Below, one piece after another: positions 15,328-23,632 of a stretch of 27,724 nucleotides of DNA. The notes below the pieces were generated by a model that was not told where the DNA came from, ran no database searches, and worked only from the letters and a program-made list of their open reading frames with translations. The stretch lies in NCBI GenBank assembly GCA_023443225.1, contig JAEZVF010000017.1:1-27724 (forward strand), written 5' to 3'. Both the position numbers and the translations under genes were made by a program. The DNA comes from Bacillota bacterium (GTDB lineage: Bacteria; Bacillota; Clostridia; Lachnospirales; Lachnospiraceae). The first letter of the stretch is position 1. The number at the start of each line of letters is the position of its first letter.

Positions 15328-15795
15328 CTATGCTGCTACATCTATATTCTGACCACGCAGGAAACTGCCTTCCAGTATTTTACGTCCAGCATCATAAGGG
15401 TTCTTTTCATTGTATTTCATCGTAGTCGTTGTGACACCGCCAGAAACATAAGATCTTCCACACTCCGGGCAAACCGACATCTTTAATGCTACAGAGGCAG
15501 ACATCAATTGATTTCCTGGTTTGCTCCCTTCCTGAATGGCATTAGAAACATGTTCCTGCTCATGGGCTGAAACTACAGCAGCAGATGCACCAGGGTCTAT
15601 ATGTCCTGGTGTCTTAAAGGATACATTTAACTCATCAGAAGAATCCACATATTTTCTGTTCTTACAGGTCTGGCATTCCACAGGGGCTGATTTTTGTACA
15701 GCATCTGCTTTGGAATTTGTATTAGAAATATTATTTACATTTACTCTAGCGATTGAATTATAATAATCGGTATAATGATTGATTCCTAAATTCAT
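15328..15795 (-). CDS. Uncharacterised small HExxH protein with two CxxC pairs
   Basis: 155-aa protein of unknown function. A zincin-like HEQEH motif is at 78-82. CxxC pairs are at 41-44 (CQTC) and 109-112 (CPEC), and could bind zinc or form redox or structural links. The GHIDPGASAAVVSAHEQEHV stretch resembles SprA-related putative metallopeptidases found in Firmicutes. There is no signal peptide or membrane helix. The N-terminal 35 residues are Asn/Ser-rich and probably flexible. A strong ribosome-binding site (GGAGGAGG) precedes the ATG, with a second GGAGG 13 nt further up. It is monocistronic by promoter positions. Protease activity is an inference from the motif. Confidence 0.75.
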   Translation of the reverse strand: MNLGINHYTDYYNSIARVNVNNISNTNSKADAVQKSAPVECQTCKNRKYVDSSDELNVSFKTPGHIDPGASAAVVSAHEQEHVSNAIQEGSKPGNQLMSASVALKMSVCPECGRSYVSGGVTTTTMKYNEKNPYDAGRKILEGSFLRGQNIDVAA

Positions 15796-15852
15796 AAAAT
15801 CCTCCTCCTATGATTTCCTCCCTGTTAGTAAGGAATTAATCCACTATAGTTC

Positions 15853-15881
15853 TATATACTTATATTCTCATAATTTGTTAA
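15853..15881 (-). promoter_or_regulatory. Candidate promoter of the HExxH protein gene
   Basis: TTAACA, 17 nt, TATATA on the minus strand, about 58 nt before the start codon. Confidence 0.45.
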
Positions 15882-15891
15882 AACAGTCAAC

Positions 15892-15927
15892 AACTCTTTG
15901 AATCGATATGAATCGTTTTAAAGAGTT
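15892..15927 (-). terminator. Hairpin after the glycosyltransferase pair
   Basis: AACTCTTT/AAAGAGTT outer stem with an inner CGAT/ATCG pairing, just past the stop at 15943. The T-run is poor, so termination may be partial. Confidence 0.5.
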
Positions 15928-15942
15928 ATTTCTATCCATTCC

Positions 15943-16887
15943 TTATATTAGGAAGAACAAACCAATGTTTCTTAAAAATCCGGTCTTTTGATATCCATAT
16001 TTTACTATGAACCACCTTCTAGTAATCCAATTGCATCGCTCTAAATGTGCAAAATGAGAAATTAGTATCTGCTCACGTTCTGGCAATCCTTTGTGATATA
16101 TTTGATAGAATTCTTCTGCCTGAATTATTGTCTTATGCAGTGCTTCCTTTTGCATTTGCAACGAAGATATACGATTTTTAACATACTCCAGAAAACTTTG
16201 ATTTCCGACCATGTTGTTGCTATGCTGACGATAGTTAATCGTTGCTTCTGGCAGATAACCGATTTGGCCAAAAGAAGCTGCAAGAAGTGCAATCCACCAG
16301 TCATGAAATCTAGCTTTTGTAGGCAAAACCGTAATCTTTTTCACTAATGCATCATTCACCATCACCGTACAACCGATTAATTTATTTTCCATCAGGATAT
16401 GTGGTAAATCCTTTTTCTTTGTATCTAGCTTACTAGACTGAAAGAAGGAAGGATATATCATCCTTAATTTTTCATCGACAACTTTTGCATCCGTAAATAC
16501 TGCCGTCACAGTGTCTCCACCATATTTACGTTCCATCTTTTTCATCTGCCTATATGTCTTTTTAATCTTATCCTGCATCCACACATCATCTTGATCACAG
16601 AACATATAATATTCCCGTTCTTTGGAGGATTTACAAACAGCAACATAACGCAATCCCTCAAGGAAATTCAAGGTGAGTCCTTTATTCTTCTCATTATGGA
16701 AATATTTAATTTTATCCGGATATTTCAGCACATATCCATCGACGATAGTGCTCGTCCCATCTGTGGAGCCGTCATCAAAAATCCATAAGTACCAGTCTGT
16801 AAAACTATTATTAAGTATAGATTCTATCTGCTCTCCAATATATTTTTCACCATTGTAAGCAGCTAATATAATATTTACTCGATTCAT
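15943..16887 (-). CDS. Family 2 glycosyltransferase, rhamnosyltransferase-like
   Basis: GT-A fold enzyme of 314 aa, expected to move a sugar from a nucleotide donor onto a cell-surface polysaccharide. The N-terminal NIILAAYNGEKYIGEQIESIL, the nucleotide-binding FDDGSTDGT (37-45) and the metal-binding CDQDDVW (97-103) are clear. The C-terminus is basic and hydrophobic with no certain membrane helix. It resembles bacterial O-antigen/rhamnan transferases, but the sugar is not provable. It follows the second glycosyltransferase by 20 nt, so the two form an operon and may act in succession on one glycan. AAAGGACAGG precedes the ATG. Confidence 0.85.
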   Translation of the reverse strand: MNRVNIILAAYNGEKYIGEQIESILNNSFTDWYLWIFDDGSTDGTSTIVDGYVLKYPDKIKYFHNEKNKGLTLNFLEGLRYVAVCKSSKEREYYMFCDQDDVWMQDKIKKTYRQMKKMERKYGGDTVTAVFTDAKVVDEKLRMIYPSFFQSSKLDTKKKDLPHILMENKLIGCTVMVNDALVKKITVLPTKARFHDWWIALLAASFGQIGYLPEATINYRQHSNNMVGNQSFLEYVKNRISSLQMQKEALHKTIIQAEEFYQIYHKGLPEREQILISHFAHLERCNWITRRWFIVKYGYQKTGFLRNIGLFFLI

Positions 16888-16907
16888 GTTTTACCTGTCC
16901 TTTCAGA

Positions 16908-17864
16908 TTAACTCCAATAAGATGGGTTCATACTGAGTTTTTTAATTAATTTTTTCGGGAATGCTGTGTAATGCCTTCCAGTTTTATAACCTAAATACTT
17001 AAAACCACTCTGGAAAATTAAATCCGGTATTAATAAGTACTGTTTTTCATCAATTAGATACCTTAACGTATCAGTTACCAGCTTAATACCTTCTGTTTCA
17101 GATTTAACTGTATCGAAAATCTCTTTATATTGCTGTTGTGAGACTGCCAAATCGAAATTTCTTTGGAATTGCTGTCTATAAGTATAAGAATGGGAGTGAA
17201 TGACTTTCGCTTCTGCTGCATACATTATGGAATAGCCAGCCTGTATAATTCCTGCCGCCATAATCATATCCTCGTTAAATATAGTTTTGGTTACAAAGCC
17301 TCCAAGTTCAGTATAGACAGAATTGCGATAGGCAGCGCAAACATTGGAACAAAAATAGGTTTTAATACCTAACTCTGGCAGGTCATTCACAGATTTCACC
17401 TGATTGGTATCCGGATAATTAAACTGGCGGGTGTACTGTTCAATTAGACTGGATTTAGAATTAGCTAACTGTCTGCCATAAGCCACTGCTATTTGTGGAT
17501 TCTGAAATGGTTCCAGTAAATGTTGTATTAAAGATCGGTCAACTGGCACAGCATCCTGGGTCATAAACATAATAATGTCAGCTTTGGATAAGGACGCACC
17601 AAAGTTCCTTGTTCCACCATGATCGAATTCAGATTTCTGAATGTCCATACATAGTATTTGGCAGGAATCCGTTGAGTAGTTTAAAGCATCCTTTACTATT
17701 TCATTTTCTGTATCTTTTTCCTCAATCGTATGAAGCAATATAATATGTTGGGGCTTTACCTTCTGTTTCACCAGCCGTTCAATTAACAACATGAATTTGC
17801 TATCCGGCTTATAAACAGGTATTATAACGTCTATCGTCAAAGATTCTACACTATGCTGATCCAT
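16908..17864 (-). CDS. Family 2 glycosyltransferase, rhamnosyltransferase-like
   Basis: Second GT-A fold transferase, 318 aa from the chosen ATG. It has DVIIPVYKPDSKF at the N-terminus, EFDHGGTRNFGA (79-90), which is typical of RfbF-type rhamnosyltransferases, and the metal/acceptor segment TQDAVP (102-107). The FNEDMIMAAGIIQAGY segment holds the likely catalytic Asp. The frame also opens at a GTG six codons upstream, but GGAGAG lies between that GTG and the ATG at 17864, so the ATG is preferred. It is the first gene of the two-gene operon, driven by the promoter at 17908-17936. Confidence 0.86.
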   Translation of the reverse strand: MDQHSVESLTIDVIIPVYKPDSKFMLLIERLVKQKVKPQHIILLHTIEEKDTENEIVKDALNYSTDSCQILCMDIQKSEFDHGGTRNFGASLSKADIIMFMTQDAVPVDRSLIQHLLEPFQNPQIAVAYGRQLANSKSSLIEQYTRQFNYPDTNQVKSVNDLPELGIKTYFCSNVCAAYRNSVYTELGGFVTKTIFNEDMIMAAGIIQAGYSIMYAAEAKVIHSHSYTYRQQFQRNFDLAVSQQQYKEIFDTVKSETEGIKLVTDTLRYLIDEKQYLLIPDLIFQSGFKYLGYKTGRHYTAFPKKLIKKLSMNPSYWS

Positions 17865-17907
17865 AATTCCAATTCTCTCCACTTGTTAAGTTTTTTTATC
17901 TATTTCT

Positions 17908-17936
17908 ATCATACTCATGTTTTTTTTGCCTGTCAA
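17908..17936 (-). promoter_or_regulatory. Promoter of the glycosyltransferase operon
   Basis: Perfect TTGACA, 17 nt, TATGAT on the minus strand, about 44 nt before the ATG. Confidence 0.75.
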
Positions 17937-17969
17937 GCGTGGTAGCTCGAAACAAGTTTATACACAAAA

Positions 17970-18008
17970 GAAACAGCCCGGTTTCAATCTGTATAACCGA
18001 GCTGTTTC
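17970..18008 (-). terminator. Terminator of htrA
   Basis: 14-bp stem with one mismatch (GAAACAGCcCGGTT / AACCGaGCTGTTTC) and an 11-nt loop. On the minus strand it is followed by TTTTG after the stem, 26 nt past the stop codon. Confidence 0.8.
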
Positions 18009-18033
18009 ATTTTATAAACAGTTTCTTTTCTTA

Positions 18034-19350
18034 TTAATTTTGTCGTTGTTCTACAGGTTTAACGTCAAATGTAATATCTAATTTTCTCTCTTTATATTCT
18101 CCGTTATCTAAAGTTTTAACCGTAATCTTACCAGTGGAACCGCCTTTTATAAAGCTTAAGGCTTCCCTTAGCTCCTCCTTGGTCTTAACAGGAGTACTAT
18201 TTACAGAAACAATAATATCACCTACAAGTATTCCAGCGTTTTCAGCCGCAGAACCTTCTACTATTGTTGAAACATAGATGCCGATTGGCATTCCAAAGCT
18301 TTCGGAATAAACATCTGTAACATCTTCCCCGTCGATTCCGAGGAAAGCTGTATCCTTTTCTTCAATAACGGTTCTGTTCATAAGTTCATTAATAATAGGA
18401 ATTGCATCAGAAATCGGAATCGCATACCCGATACTTTCTACACTAGAATCAACATATTTTACAGCATTGATACCGATTACTTCACCCTTGGAGTTTAACA
18501 ATGCTCCACCACTGTTACCTGGATTAATTGCTGCATCTGTTTGTAATAATTTCATATCAATGTTATCAATCGTCACTTCTCGGTTTAAGGCACTAACATA
18601 ACCAACCGTAACCGATTGCCCATAACCCAAGGCATTACCAATTGCAATTGCCATTTCACCAAGTTTAATCGTATTGGAATCACCTAAAGTAGCAATTTTA
18701 ATCTTACCTAATGTTTCTGCTTTTATATCACTTATATCAACAGAAACTACCGCTATATCAGAACTAGCTGCTGTGCCTTTAATCGTAGCTGTTGCGGTGG
18801 ATTCATCTGTAAATACAATATTAACCACTTTAGCATCTGCAATTACATGATTATTTGTTACAATAAGTATTTCTTTATTATTTTGACCGATAATAATACC
18901 GGAACCGCTTCCTTCAACATCTCGTCTGAATTCTCTACCAAAGAAATCCGAGGTAACATTTGTCGTAACTGATTTAATCGCTACGATAGATGGCATAGAA
19001 TTTTCCACTACTGTAGAAACATCACTGGTAACCTTTTCGTTTGATGTTCCTGTTGTTACTGCAGTTGCAACAGTTTCTTTGATAGAAGCATTCGTATCGT
19101 TTTCACTAATCAAATCTGCATTGGTTTGATTTCTGTTTGCTAAATAATTAACCCCTTGGAAGGAAGCCCCTGCAGTAATACCTAACACCAATCCCATTGC
19201 AGTTAGTTTTACAAACCCTTTTAGAGCGTTATGTTTTTTCTTTGGTTTTAATGTAATGGCTGCAACAGTATCATCAATTTCTTGAACAGGTGGAGATGTA
19301 TAATTTCGATTATTTTCATAATTATTCTCATTGTAAAATTCATTATTCAT
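18034..19350 (-). CDS. htrA: HtrA/DegP-type membrane-anchored serine protease
   Basis: Envelope quality-control protease, 438 aa. There is a cytoplasmic N-terminus rich in Asn/Tyr (1-25), a basic stretch, and one membrane helix at about 48-70. A Ser/Thr-rich linker leads to the trypsin-like domain. The catalytic triad is His168 (TNNHVIAD), Asp198 (SSDIAVV) and Ser280 (NPGNSGGAL). One PDZ domain occupies about 335-430. The start at 19350 is chosen because AAAGGAG lies just upstream; the in-frame TTG six codons earlier overlaps that site. It lies 88 nt after pheA in the same direction. An 18-bp palindrome at 19367-19384 lies in its leader. Confidence 0.93.
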   Translation of the reverse strand: MNNEFYNENNYENNRNYTSPPVQEIDDTVAAITLKPKKKHNALKGFVKLTAMGLVLGITAGASFQGVNYLANRNQTNADLISENDTNASIKETVATAVTTGTSNEKVTSDVSTVVENSMPSIVAIKSVTTNVTSDFFGREFRRDVEGSGSGIIIGQNNKEILIVTNNHVIADAKVVNIVFTDESTATATIKGTAASSDIAVVSVDISDIKAETLGKIKIATLGDSNTIKLGEMAIAIGNALGYGQSVTVGYVSALNREVTIDNIDMKLLQTDAAINPGNSGGALLNSKGEVIGINAVKYVDSSVESIGYAIPISDAIPIINELMNRTVIEEKDTAFLGIDGEDVTDVYSESFGMPIGIYVSTIVEGSAAENAGILVGDIIVSVNSTPVKTKEELREALSFIKGGSTGKITVKTLDNGEYKERKLDITFDVKPVEQRQN

Positions 19351-19358
19351 AATATTAG

Positions 19359-19365
19359 CTCCTTT
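19359..19365 (-). promoter_or_regulatory. Ribosome-binding site that fixes the htrA start
   Basis: AAAGGAG on the minus strand, 8 nt before the ATG at 19350. Confidence 0.7.
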
Positions 19366-19366
19366 C

Positions 19367-19384
19367 AACTTTGTAACTAAAGTT
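19367..19384. promoter_or_regulatory. Palindrome upstream of htrA, possible operator
   Basis: AACTTT-GTAACT-AAAGTT is a perfect 6-6-6 inverted repeat immediately before the htrA ribosome-binding site. It does not match the CtsR (GGTCAAA) or CIRCE operators known for stress genes. A regulator is inferred, not identified. Confidence 0.35.
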
Positions 19385-19438
19385 TAACATTAATTTATGT
19401 CCACTTTGTGATTACAATTTGAAAAATATATGAACTAA

Positions 19439-20566
19439 CTAATAATTTCCTAATATTCTAAATGCTTTCGTTTCTTCCTGAATTCCGACTAAAGCGTTTT
19501 TAACTCCTGGATCATTTAAGTTTCCTTCAAAATCAAGGAAGAATCGATATTCAAAATTGCGTCCCTCTAAAGGCCTAGATTCAATCTTTGACATATTCAA
19601 ATTGTTATAGATAATGTGGGATAGCATGTTGTATAACGATCCACTCTCATGGGGCAGTTCAAAGCATATGCTTATTTTACTAGAATTCTTAAGAAATACT
19701 TTTCTACTTGTAATGATAATAAATCTTGTTGAATTACTTTCTTCATGATTGATTGCTTCTTTTAATACTTTTAATCCATAATAAGCTGCTGCCCTTTTGC
19801 TTGCAATGGCTCCTTTAGTTACATCCTTGTCTTCTTGTACCTTGATTGCACTATCTGCAGTGCTAATGTATTTTACTGTTTTCATCTTCTCATGTTGTTC
19901 TAAGAATTTTGAACATTGCAGGATAGGCTGTGGATGAGAATATACGGTCTTAATATCCTCTAATTTGGCATCCATAAGACCAAGCAAAGCATGTTCAATT
20001 TTTACAACATGTTCACCAATGATATAATTATCAAACTCTAGTAATAAATCATAAATATCTGAAATACCACCGGTAGAGGTATTCTCTATCGGAAGGACTC
20101 CGTATTCTGCTTTACCGTCTTTAATTGCCTGCATAACTTTTTTGAAAGATGGTTCATGGGAACTGATAATATTAGTACCAAAGTATTCCTCCATAGCCTG
20201 ATCCGTATAAGTTCCTCTTTCCCCAAAACAAACCACCCTTGTATTATCCGTAATCGGAAGCATTTCAACTTCCTCTAATGGTAATTCTCCTTTACCTGAA
20301 CTAATTAGTCCATACTGAAGTTTCCGGCTCATGGACATAATCTGAGTAAATAATTCCTGAATTCCATGACGATTAAAATCATTGCTGGCCAGTTCCTTTA
20401 ACACATTCAGTTTTTCTTCTTCTCTCTCTTTATCAAACACCTTTTTACCAGTCTGTATCTTGTACTCTGCTACGTCTTTTGCTAACTGCATTCTATATTC
20501 AAATAATTCTACGATTTGTTTATCAATTTTATCTATTTCCTGACGGCTCTGTTGCAAATCCACCAT
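19439..20566 (-). CDS. pheA: Bifunctional chorismate mutase / prephenate dehydratase
   Basis: Makes phenylpyruvate from chorismate for phenylalanine synthesis. The protein is 375 aa. The AroQ-type chorismate mutase is at 1-85, the prephenate dehydratase at about 108-288 with the catalytic Thr-Arg-Phe motif at 280-282, and the C-terminal ACT domain has the phenylalanine-binding ESRP motif at 329-332, so feedback inhibition is expected. The frame is open for 45 more codons upstream, but that extension is hydrophobic, unlike the family, and overlaps the promoter. The ATG at 20566 has AAAGAGG upstream. Confidence 0.94.
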   Translation of the reverse strand: MVDLQQSRQEIDKIDKQIVELFEYRMQLAKDVAEYKIQTGKKVFDKEREEEKLNVLKELASNDFNRHGIQELFTQIMSMSRKLQYGLISSGKGELPLEEVEMLPITDNTRVVCFGERGTYTDQAMEEYFGTNIISSHEPSFKKVMQAIKDGKAEYGVLPIENTSTGGISDIYDLLLEFDNYIIGEHVVKIEHALLGLMDAKLEDIKTVYSHPQPILQCSKFLEQHEKMKTVKYISTADSAIKVQEDKDVTKGAIASKRAAAYYGLKVLKEAINHEESNSTRFIIITSRKVFLKNSSKISICFELPHESGSLYNMLSHIIYNNLNMSKIESRPLEGRNFEYRFFLDFEGNLNDPGVKNALVGIQEETKAFRILGNY

Positions 20567-20604
20567 AATAACCTCTTTCCGTATATACAACATAAATATA
20601 AGTT

Positions 20605-20650
20605 GAATACTACTTAAATTTAAGAATCTGACAAATATCATATAGTATTC
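20605..20650. repeat. Inverted repeat spanning the pheA start region
   Basis: GAATACTA (20605-20612) and TAGTATTC (20643-20650) are perfect inverted copies about 30 nt apart. CTTAAATTTAAG, itself palindromic, lies inside (20613-20624). It overlaps the predicted pheA transcription start and could be an operator. AT-rich sequence weakens the case. Confidence 0.35.
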
Positions 20651-20653
20651 CCA

Positions 20654-20683
20654 ATTATATAACATATTCACCATTATTTGCAA
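20654..20683 (-). promoter_or_regulatory. Promoter of pheA
   Basis: TTGCAA, 18 nt, perfect TATAAT on the minus strand, about 80 nt before the chosen ATG. It supports the shorter pheA start. Confidence 0.6.
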
Positions 20684-20700
20684 TCCCTTATAATAATTCA

Positions 20701-20729
20701 TTGCATAATGATTGACGTGGTTTTATAAT
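20701..20729 (+). promoter_or_regulatory. Promoter of the DUF5050-like gene
   Basis: TTGCAT, 17 nt, perfect TATAAT on the plus strand. It is back to back with the pheA promoter, only 17 bp away. Confidence 0.65.
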
Positions 20730-20839
20730 AGAATCATATTATAAACTGCTTTAGGCGTTTGGAAACTCTCTTTTTGCGTCTATTGATGTTTCTATGTTCT
20801 TTGGCTGTTTCTACAATTTGCTAATTAAGGGGGAATTTG

Positions 20840-21853
20840 ATGCGAATTAAAAAAGTAGCGCTTTTTATCATGATATCTGTTTTTGTTATACTGATTTTTA
20901 TTCAATGTCAATCATCTAAGCCAATTCGCAATGAGGACGGTATCACTGGTAATACTGCAGGAAATTTACTTAACGGCGGCTTATATTGTGAATCCAATGG
21001 TACAATCTACTTTAGCAATCCAAAAGACGATGGTACTCTTTATTCTATGAATATGGAAGACAATACGTTTAAAAAACTCTCAGATGATAAAGTATCTTAC
21101 ATAAATGTTATTGGCGATTACATTTATTATATCCGCTTAAATTATCAAAAAGAAGCCAACGGTCGTTCTGTTTTATCTAGATTTAACAGTTCCGGAATTT
21201 GCCGAACGAACAAGAAGGGCAATAGTTTGAAAATATTATATAATCATCCCTGTAACGTATTGAATGTGACTGGTAATAACGCTTATTACCAACGTGCCAA
21301 TGAAGCCGGAAAGGCAGCCTTATATTCCATGAATATAAATGGTTCAGATGAGAAGGAATTATTAACCGAAGAGGTTCTTCCGCTCTCTATAAAAGATAAC
21401 ATTTTATATTTTGTTGGTAGGGAATATAATCACAACATTCGTATTATGGATATAAGGAGTGGTCAGAACTCTGTCCTTTATAAGGATAATTGTTATGCAC
21501 CTATCCGAATGAACGATGATATTTATTATATGTCATTAACGGACAACTATGCTATTTACCGGATCAAAGCTGATGGTAGTAATCCTACCCCTGTTGTTAC
21601 AGAACGCTGCAGTACCTTTAACGTAACTAAAGATGGTGGCTATCTATATTATCAGGTTGATGATAATGCCAATAACCGAATCTGTATGCTTAACTTACTT
21701 ACGGGTGAATCTGATACCATAATGGAAGGTAATTACAAACAACTGCATCTTACAAATAATCATCTTTTCTTCCAAGATTTTAATGATATGAATTCGTATT
21801 ATATTCCAATTGGTTCAACGACGGTCACCGTTTTTAACCCTCCAGTTAAATAA
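20840..21853 (+). CDS. DUF5050-like exported beta-propeller protein
   Basis: 337-aa protein. An N-terminal signal anchor (about 5-22, IKKVALFIMISVFVILIFI) is followed by Cys, but the preceding Gln makes a poor lipobox, so lipidation is doubtful. The rest repeats strands such as IYYIRLN, IYYMSL and LYYQVDD about every 45 residues, the pattern of DUF5050/TolB-like propellers. The function is unknown; a surface or cell-wall role is inferred from export. The ATG at 20840 is preceded by AAGGGGG; the in-frame TTG one codon earlier is less likely. Confidence 0.75.
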   Translation: MRIKKVALFIMISVFVILIFIQCQSSKPIRNEDGITGNTAGNLLNGGLYCESNGTIYFSNPKDDGTLYSMNMEDNTFKKLSDDKVSYINVIGDYIYYIRLNYQKEANGRSVLSRFNSSGICRTNKKGNSLKILYNHPCNVLNVTGNNAYYQRANEAGKAALYSMNINGSDEKELLTEEVLPLSIKDNILYFVGREYNHNIRIMDIRSGQNSVLYKDNCYAPIRMNDDIYYMSLTDNYAIYRIKADGSNPTPVVTERCSTFNVTKDGGYLYYQVDDNANNRICMLNLLTGESDTIMEGNYKQLHLTNNHLFFQDFNDMNSYYIPIGSTTVTVFNPPVK

Positions 21854-21870
21854 TTGTTTTCAATATGATA

Positions 21871-21907
21871 AGAACAGCTCCCTGTAAAGATGTCAGAGAG
21901 CTGTTCT
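21871..21907. terminator. Terminator between the DUF5050-like gene and folBK
   Basis: Perfect 10-bp stem AGAACAGCTC/GAGCTGTTCT, extended by CTG/CAG, followed by ATTTTG on the plus strand. The genes are convergent, so it may serve both. Confidence 0.8.
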
Positions 21908-21922
21908 ATTTTGTTATGATAT

Positions 21923-22747
21923 CTATTTTGTATTATTTTTTAAGTCTTCATATAATTGATAGACGGTCTTACCAAGGATTGGGTGGCACAGATTTGGTGC
22001 CAGATTACACATGGGTTCTAAAACAAATTCCCGGTTTTGTAATTCAGGATGAGGTATTATCAACCGATCAGACCGAATAACTTCATTATCATAATATAAG
22101 ATATCCAAATCTATCGTTCTCGGTCCCCAATGTATTTCACGGACTCTTTTTAGTTTTCCTTCAATTTCACCAATTAGGTTCAACAATTGTTCCGGAGTCC
22201 TTAATGTTTTTAATTCAATTGCTCCGTTGAGGAAATCATCCTGTTCCACTCCACCTACTGGAGCAGTAACTATGAAAGGAGAGACTTGTATCACTTTGCA
22301 GAAATCATCTGCTTTTAATAATTCAATTGCAGTATTTAAATTACCTTCTTTATCGCCAAGATTACTTCCAATTCCCAGAAATACTGTGTGCCATGCTCTT
22401 TCCATTACGACAGATACCGTCTCAATTGGCAACAGGATAGGTGCCCAGGGTTTCTTAACTTCAATGATTACCTTTTCAATAATCGGAAAACGAATTAACA
22501 CTTTTCTTGCAAGCTGTTCCGTCAATGCTTCGATTAACTTATAAGTAGTGTTTTCCATTTCATTTTTTACATAATGACAGACATCCCCATAACTAACAGA
22601 CTTGGTTAGGTCATCACTACAAGAAGCGGCTGACAGGTCAGCATAAAGTTCCAAAGAAACCAAAAACTTTTGACCTAATACATTTTCTTCTTTATATACA
22701 CCATGATGGCAATACACTTCTAAATTAGAGATTCTTATCTGATCCAT
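21923..22747 (-). CDS. folBK: Fused dihydroneopterin aldolase and HPPK
   Basis: Bifunctional folate enzyme of 274 aa. Residues 1-120 are dihydroneopterin aldolase (HHGVYKEENVLGQ near 14-26, KKPWAPI near 98-104), which releases glycolaldehyde from dihydroneopterin. Residues 121-274 are 6-hydroxymethyldihydropterin pyrophosphokinase (FLGIGSNLGDK, GPRTIDLDIL with the Mg-binding DLD, and IPHPELQNREFVLEPM). The two steps are consecutive in the pathway. The ATG follows the folP stop codon directly, so translation is likely coupled. It is the last gene of the operon. Confidence 0.95.
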   Translation of the reverse strand: MDQIRISNLEVYCHHGVYKEENVLGQKFLVSLELYADLSAASCSDDLTKSVSYGDVCHYVKNEMENTTYKLIEALTEQLARKVLIRFPIIEKVIIEVKKPWAPILLPIETVSVVMERAWHTVFLGIGSNLGDKEGNLNTAIELLKADDFCKVIQVSPFIVTAPVGGVEQDDFLNGAIELKTLRTPEQLLNLIGEIEGKLKRVREIHWGPRTIDLDILYYDNEVIRSDRLIIPHPELQNREFVLEPMCNLAPNLCHPILGKTVYQLYEDLKNNTK

Positions 22748-23569
22748 CTAACCCTCCTGTTTATGTTCCTTCATAATTGCCTCTGTCATGCGTATTGCTC
22801 TAAGATTTTCAAGAACGTCATGAACTCTTACAAAATTACATCCCTTCATTACCCCCATAACACTAGTTGCTATGGTCCCTTCCAGGCGATTCTCTACAGG
22901 CTCTGAAAGCGTCAATCCAATCACCGACTTTCTAGATGTCCCCAACAGTATCGGTAATCCAAATTGCTGCAGTTCATCCAACCGATTCATTAGGATTAGG
23001 TTCATTTCATAGGTTTTTGCAAAACCAATACCAGGATCTATGATAAGTTTATCTCGTTTAATACCGGCCTTTTGTGCAATATCAAGGCTCATCTTTAGGT
23101 CTGACTTAACATCTTCCATAAAATTACTATAATCTACTTCTTTTCTATTGTGCATGATACATACCGGTACATCATACTCTGCAATGACCTGCGCCATACG
23201 GGTATCCTGTTTTAAGCCCCATATATCATTGATGAGATCTGCCCCTGCTGCCAAAGAAGACTCCGCCACTTTACCTTTATAAGTATCAATGGAGATTGGT
23301 ATATCAAAACGCTTCTTTATGCCTTCAATTACAGGTACCACTCTCTTGCTCTCTTCTTCTTCCGATATGCGAGTATAATTCGGTCTTGTTGATTCACCGC
23401 CAACATCTATAATGTCAACACCCTCGGATATCATCTGTTCAACTCGTCTTAGTGCCTCGTCTAAATTGCAAAACTTACCACCATCTGAGAAAGAATCCGG
23501 AGTCACATTAAGAATTCCCATAACATATATTCTTTTATCTAAATCAAATTCTTTATTTCCAATCTTCAT
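22748..23569 (-). CDS. folP: Dihydropteroate synthase
   Basis: Joins hydroxymethyldihydropterin pyrophosphate to p-aminobenzoate; it is the sulfonamide target. The protein is 273 aa. The family signatures are in order: GILNVTPDSFSDGG (18-31), GGESTRP, IDTYKG, the metal/pterin segment DPGIGFAKT, GTSRKS and the C-terminal RVHDV. Its last codons (Gln-Glu-Gly) contain the ribosome-binding site of folBK. Its own upstream site (GGGTG) is weak, and it lies 63 nt after folE. Confidence 0.95.
   Translation of the reverse strand: MKIGNKEFDLDKRIYVMGILNVTPDSFSDGGKFCNLDEALRRVEQMISEGVDIIDVGGESTRPNYTRISEEEESKRVVPVIEGIKKRFDIPISIDTYKGKVAESSLAAGADLINDIWGLKQDTRMAQVIAEYDVPVCIMHNRKEVDYSNFMEDVKSDLKMSLDIAQKAGIKRDKLIIDPGIGFAKTYEMNLILMNRLDELQQFGLPILLGTSRKSVIGLTLSEPVENRLEGTIATSVMGVMKGCNFVRVHDVLENLRAIRMTEAIMKEHKQEG
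22752..22757 (-). promoter_or_regulatory. folBK ribosome-binding site inside folP
   Basis: GGAGGG encoded within the last folP codons, followed by the folP TAG and at once the folBK ATG. The arrangement implies translational coupling. Confidence 0.7.
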
Positions 23570-23632
23570 ATTCTACACCCATTACATAACAATCTATTTA
23601 CAGATATGTTATTTCCATATATTTTCTGACAT

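Noticed and set aside
20567..20701. Longer pheA reading frame starting at 20701
   Set aside because: The extra 45 residues are hydrophobic and unlike the family, overlap the pheA promoter and lack a ribosome-binding site.
21865..22080. 71-codon plus-strand frame after the DUF5050-like gene
   Set aside because: It overlaps the terminator and the antisense of the folBK end, and has no ribosome-binding site.
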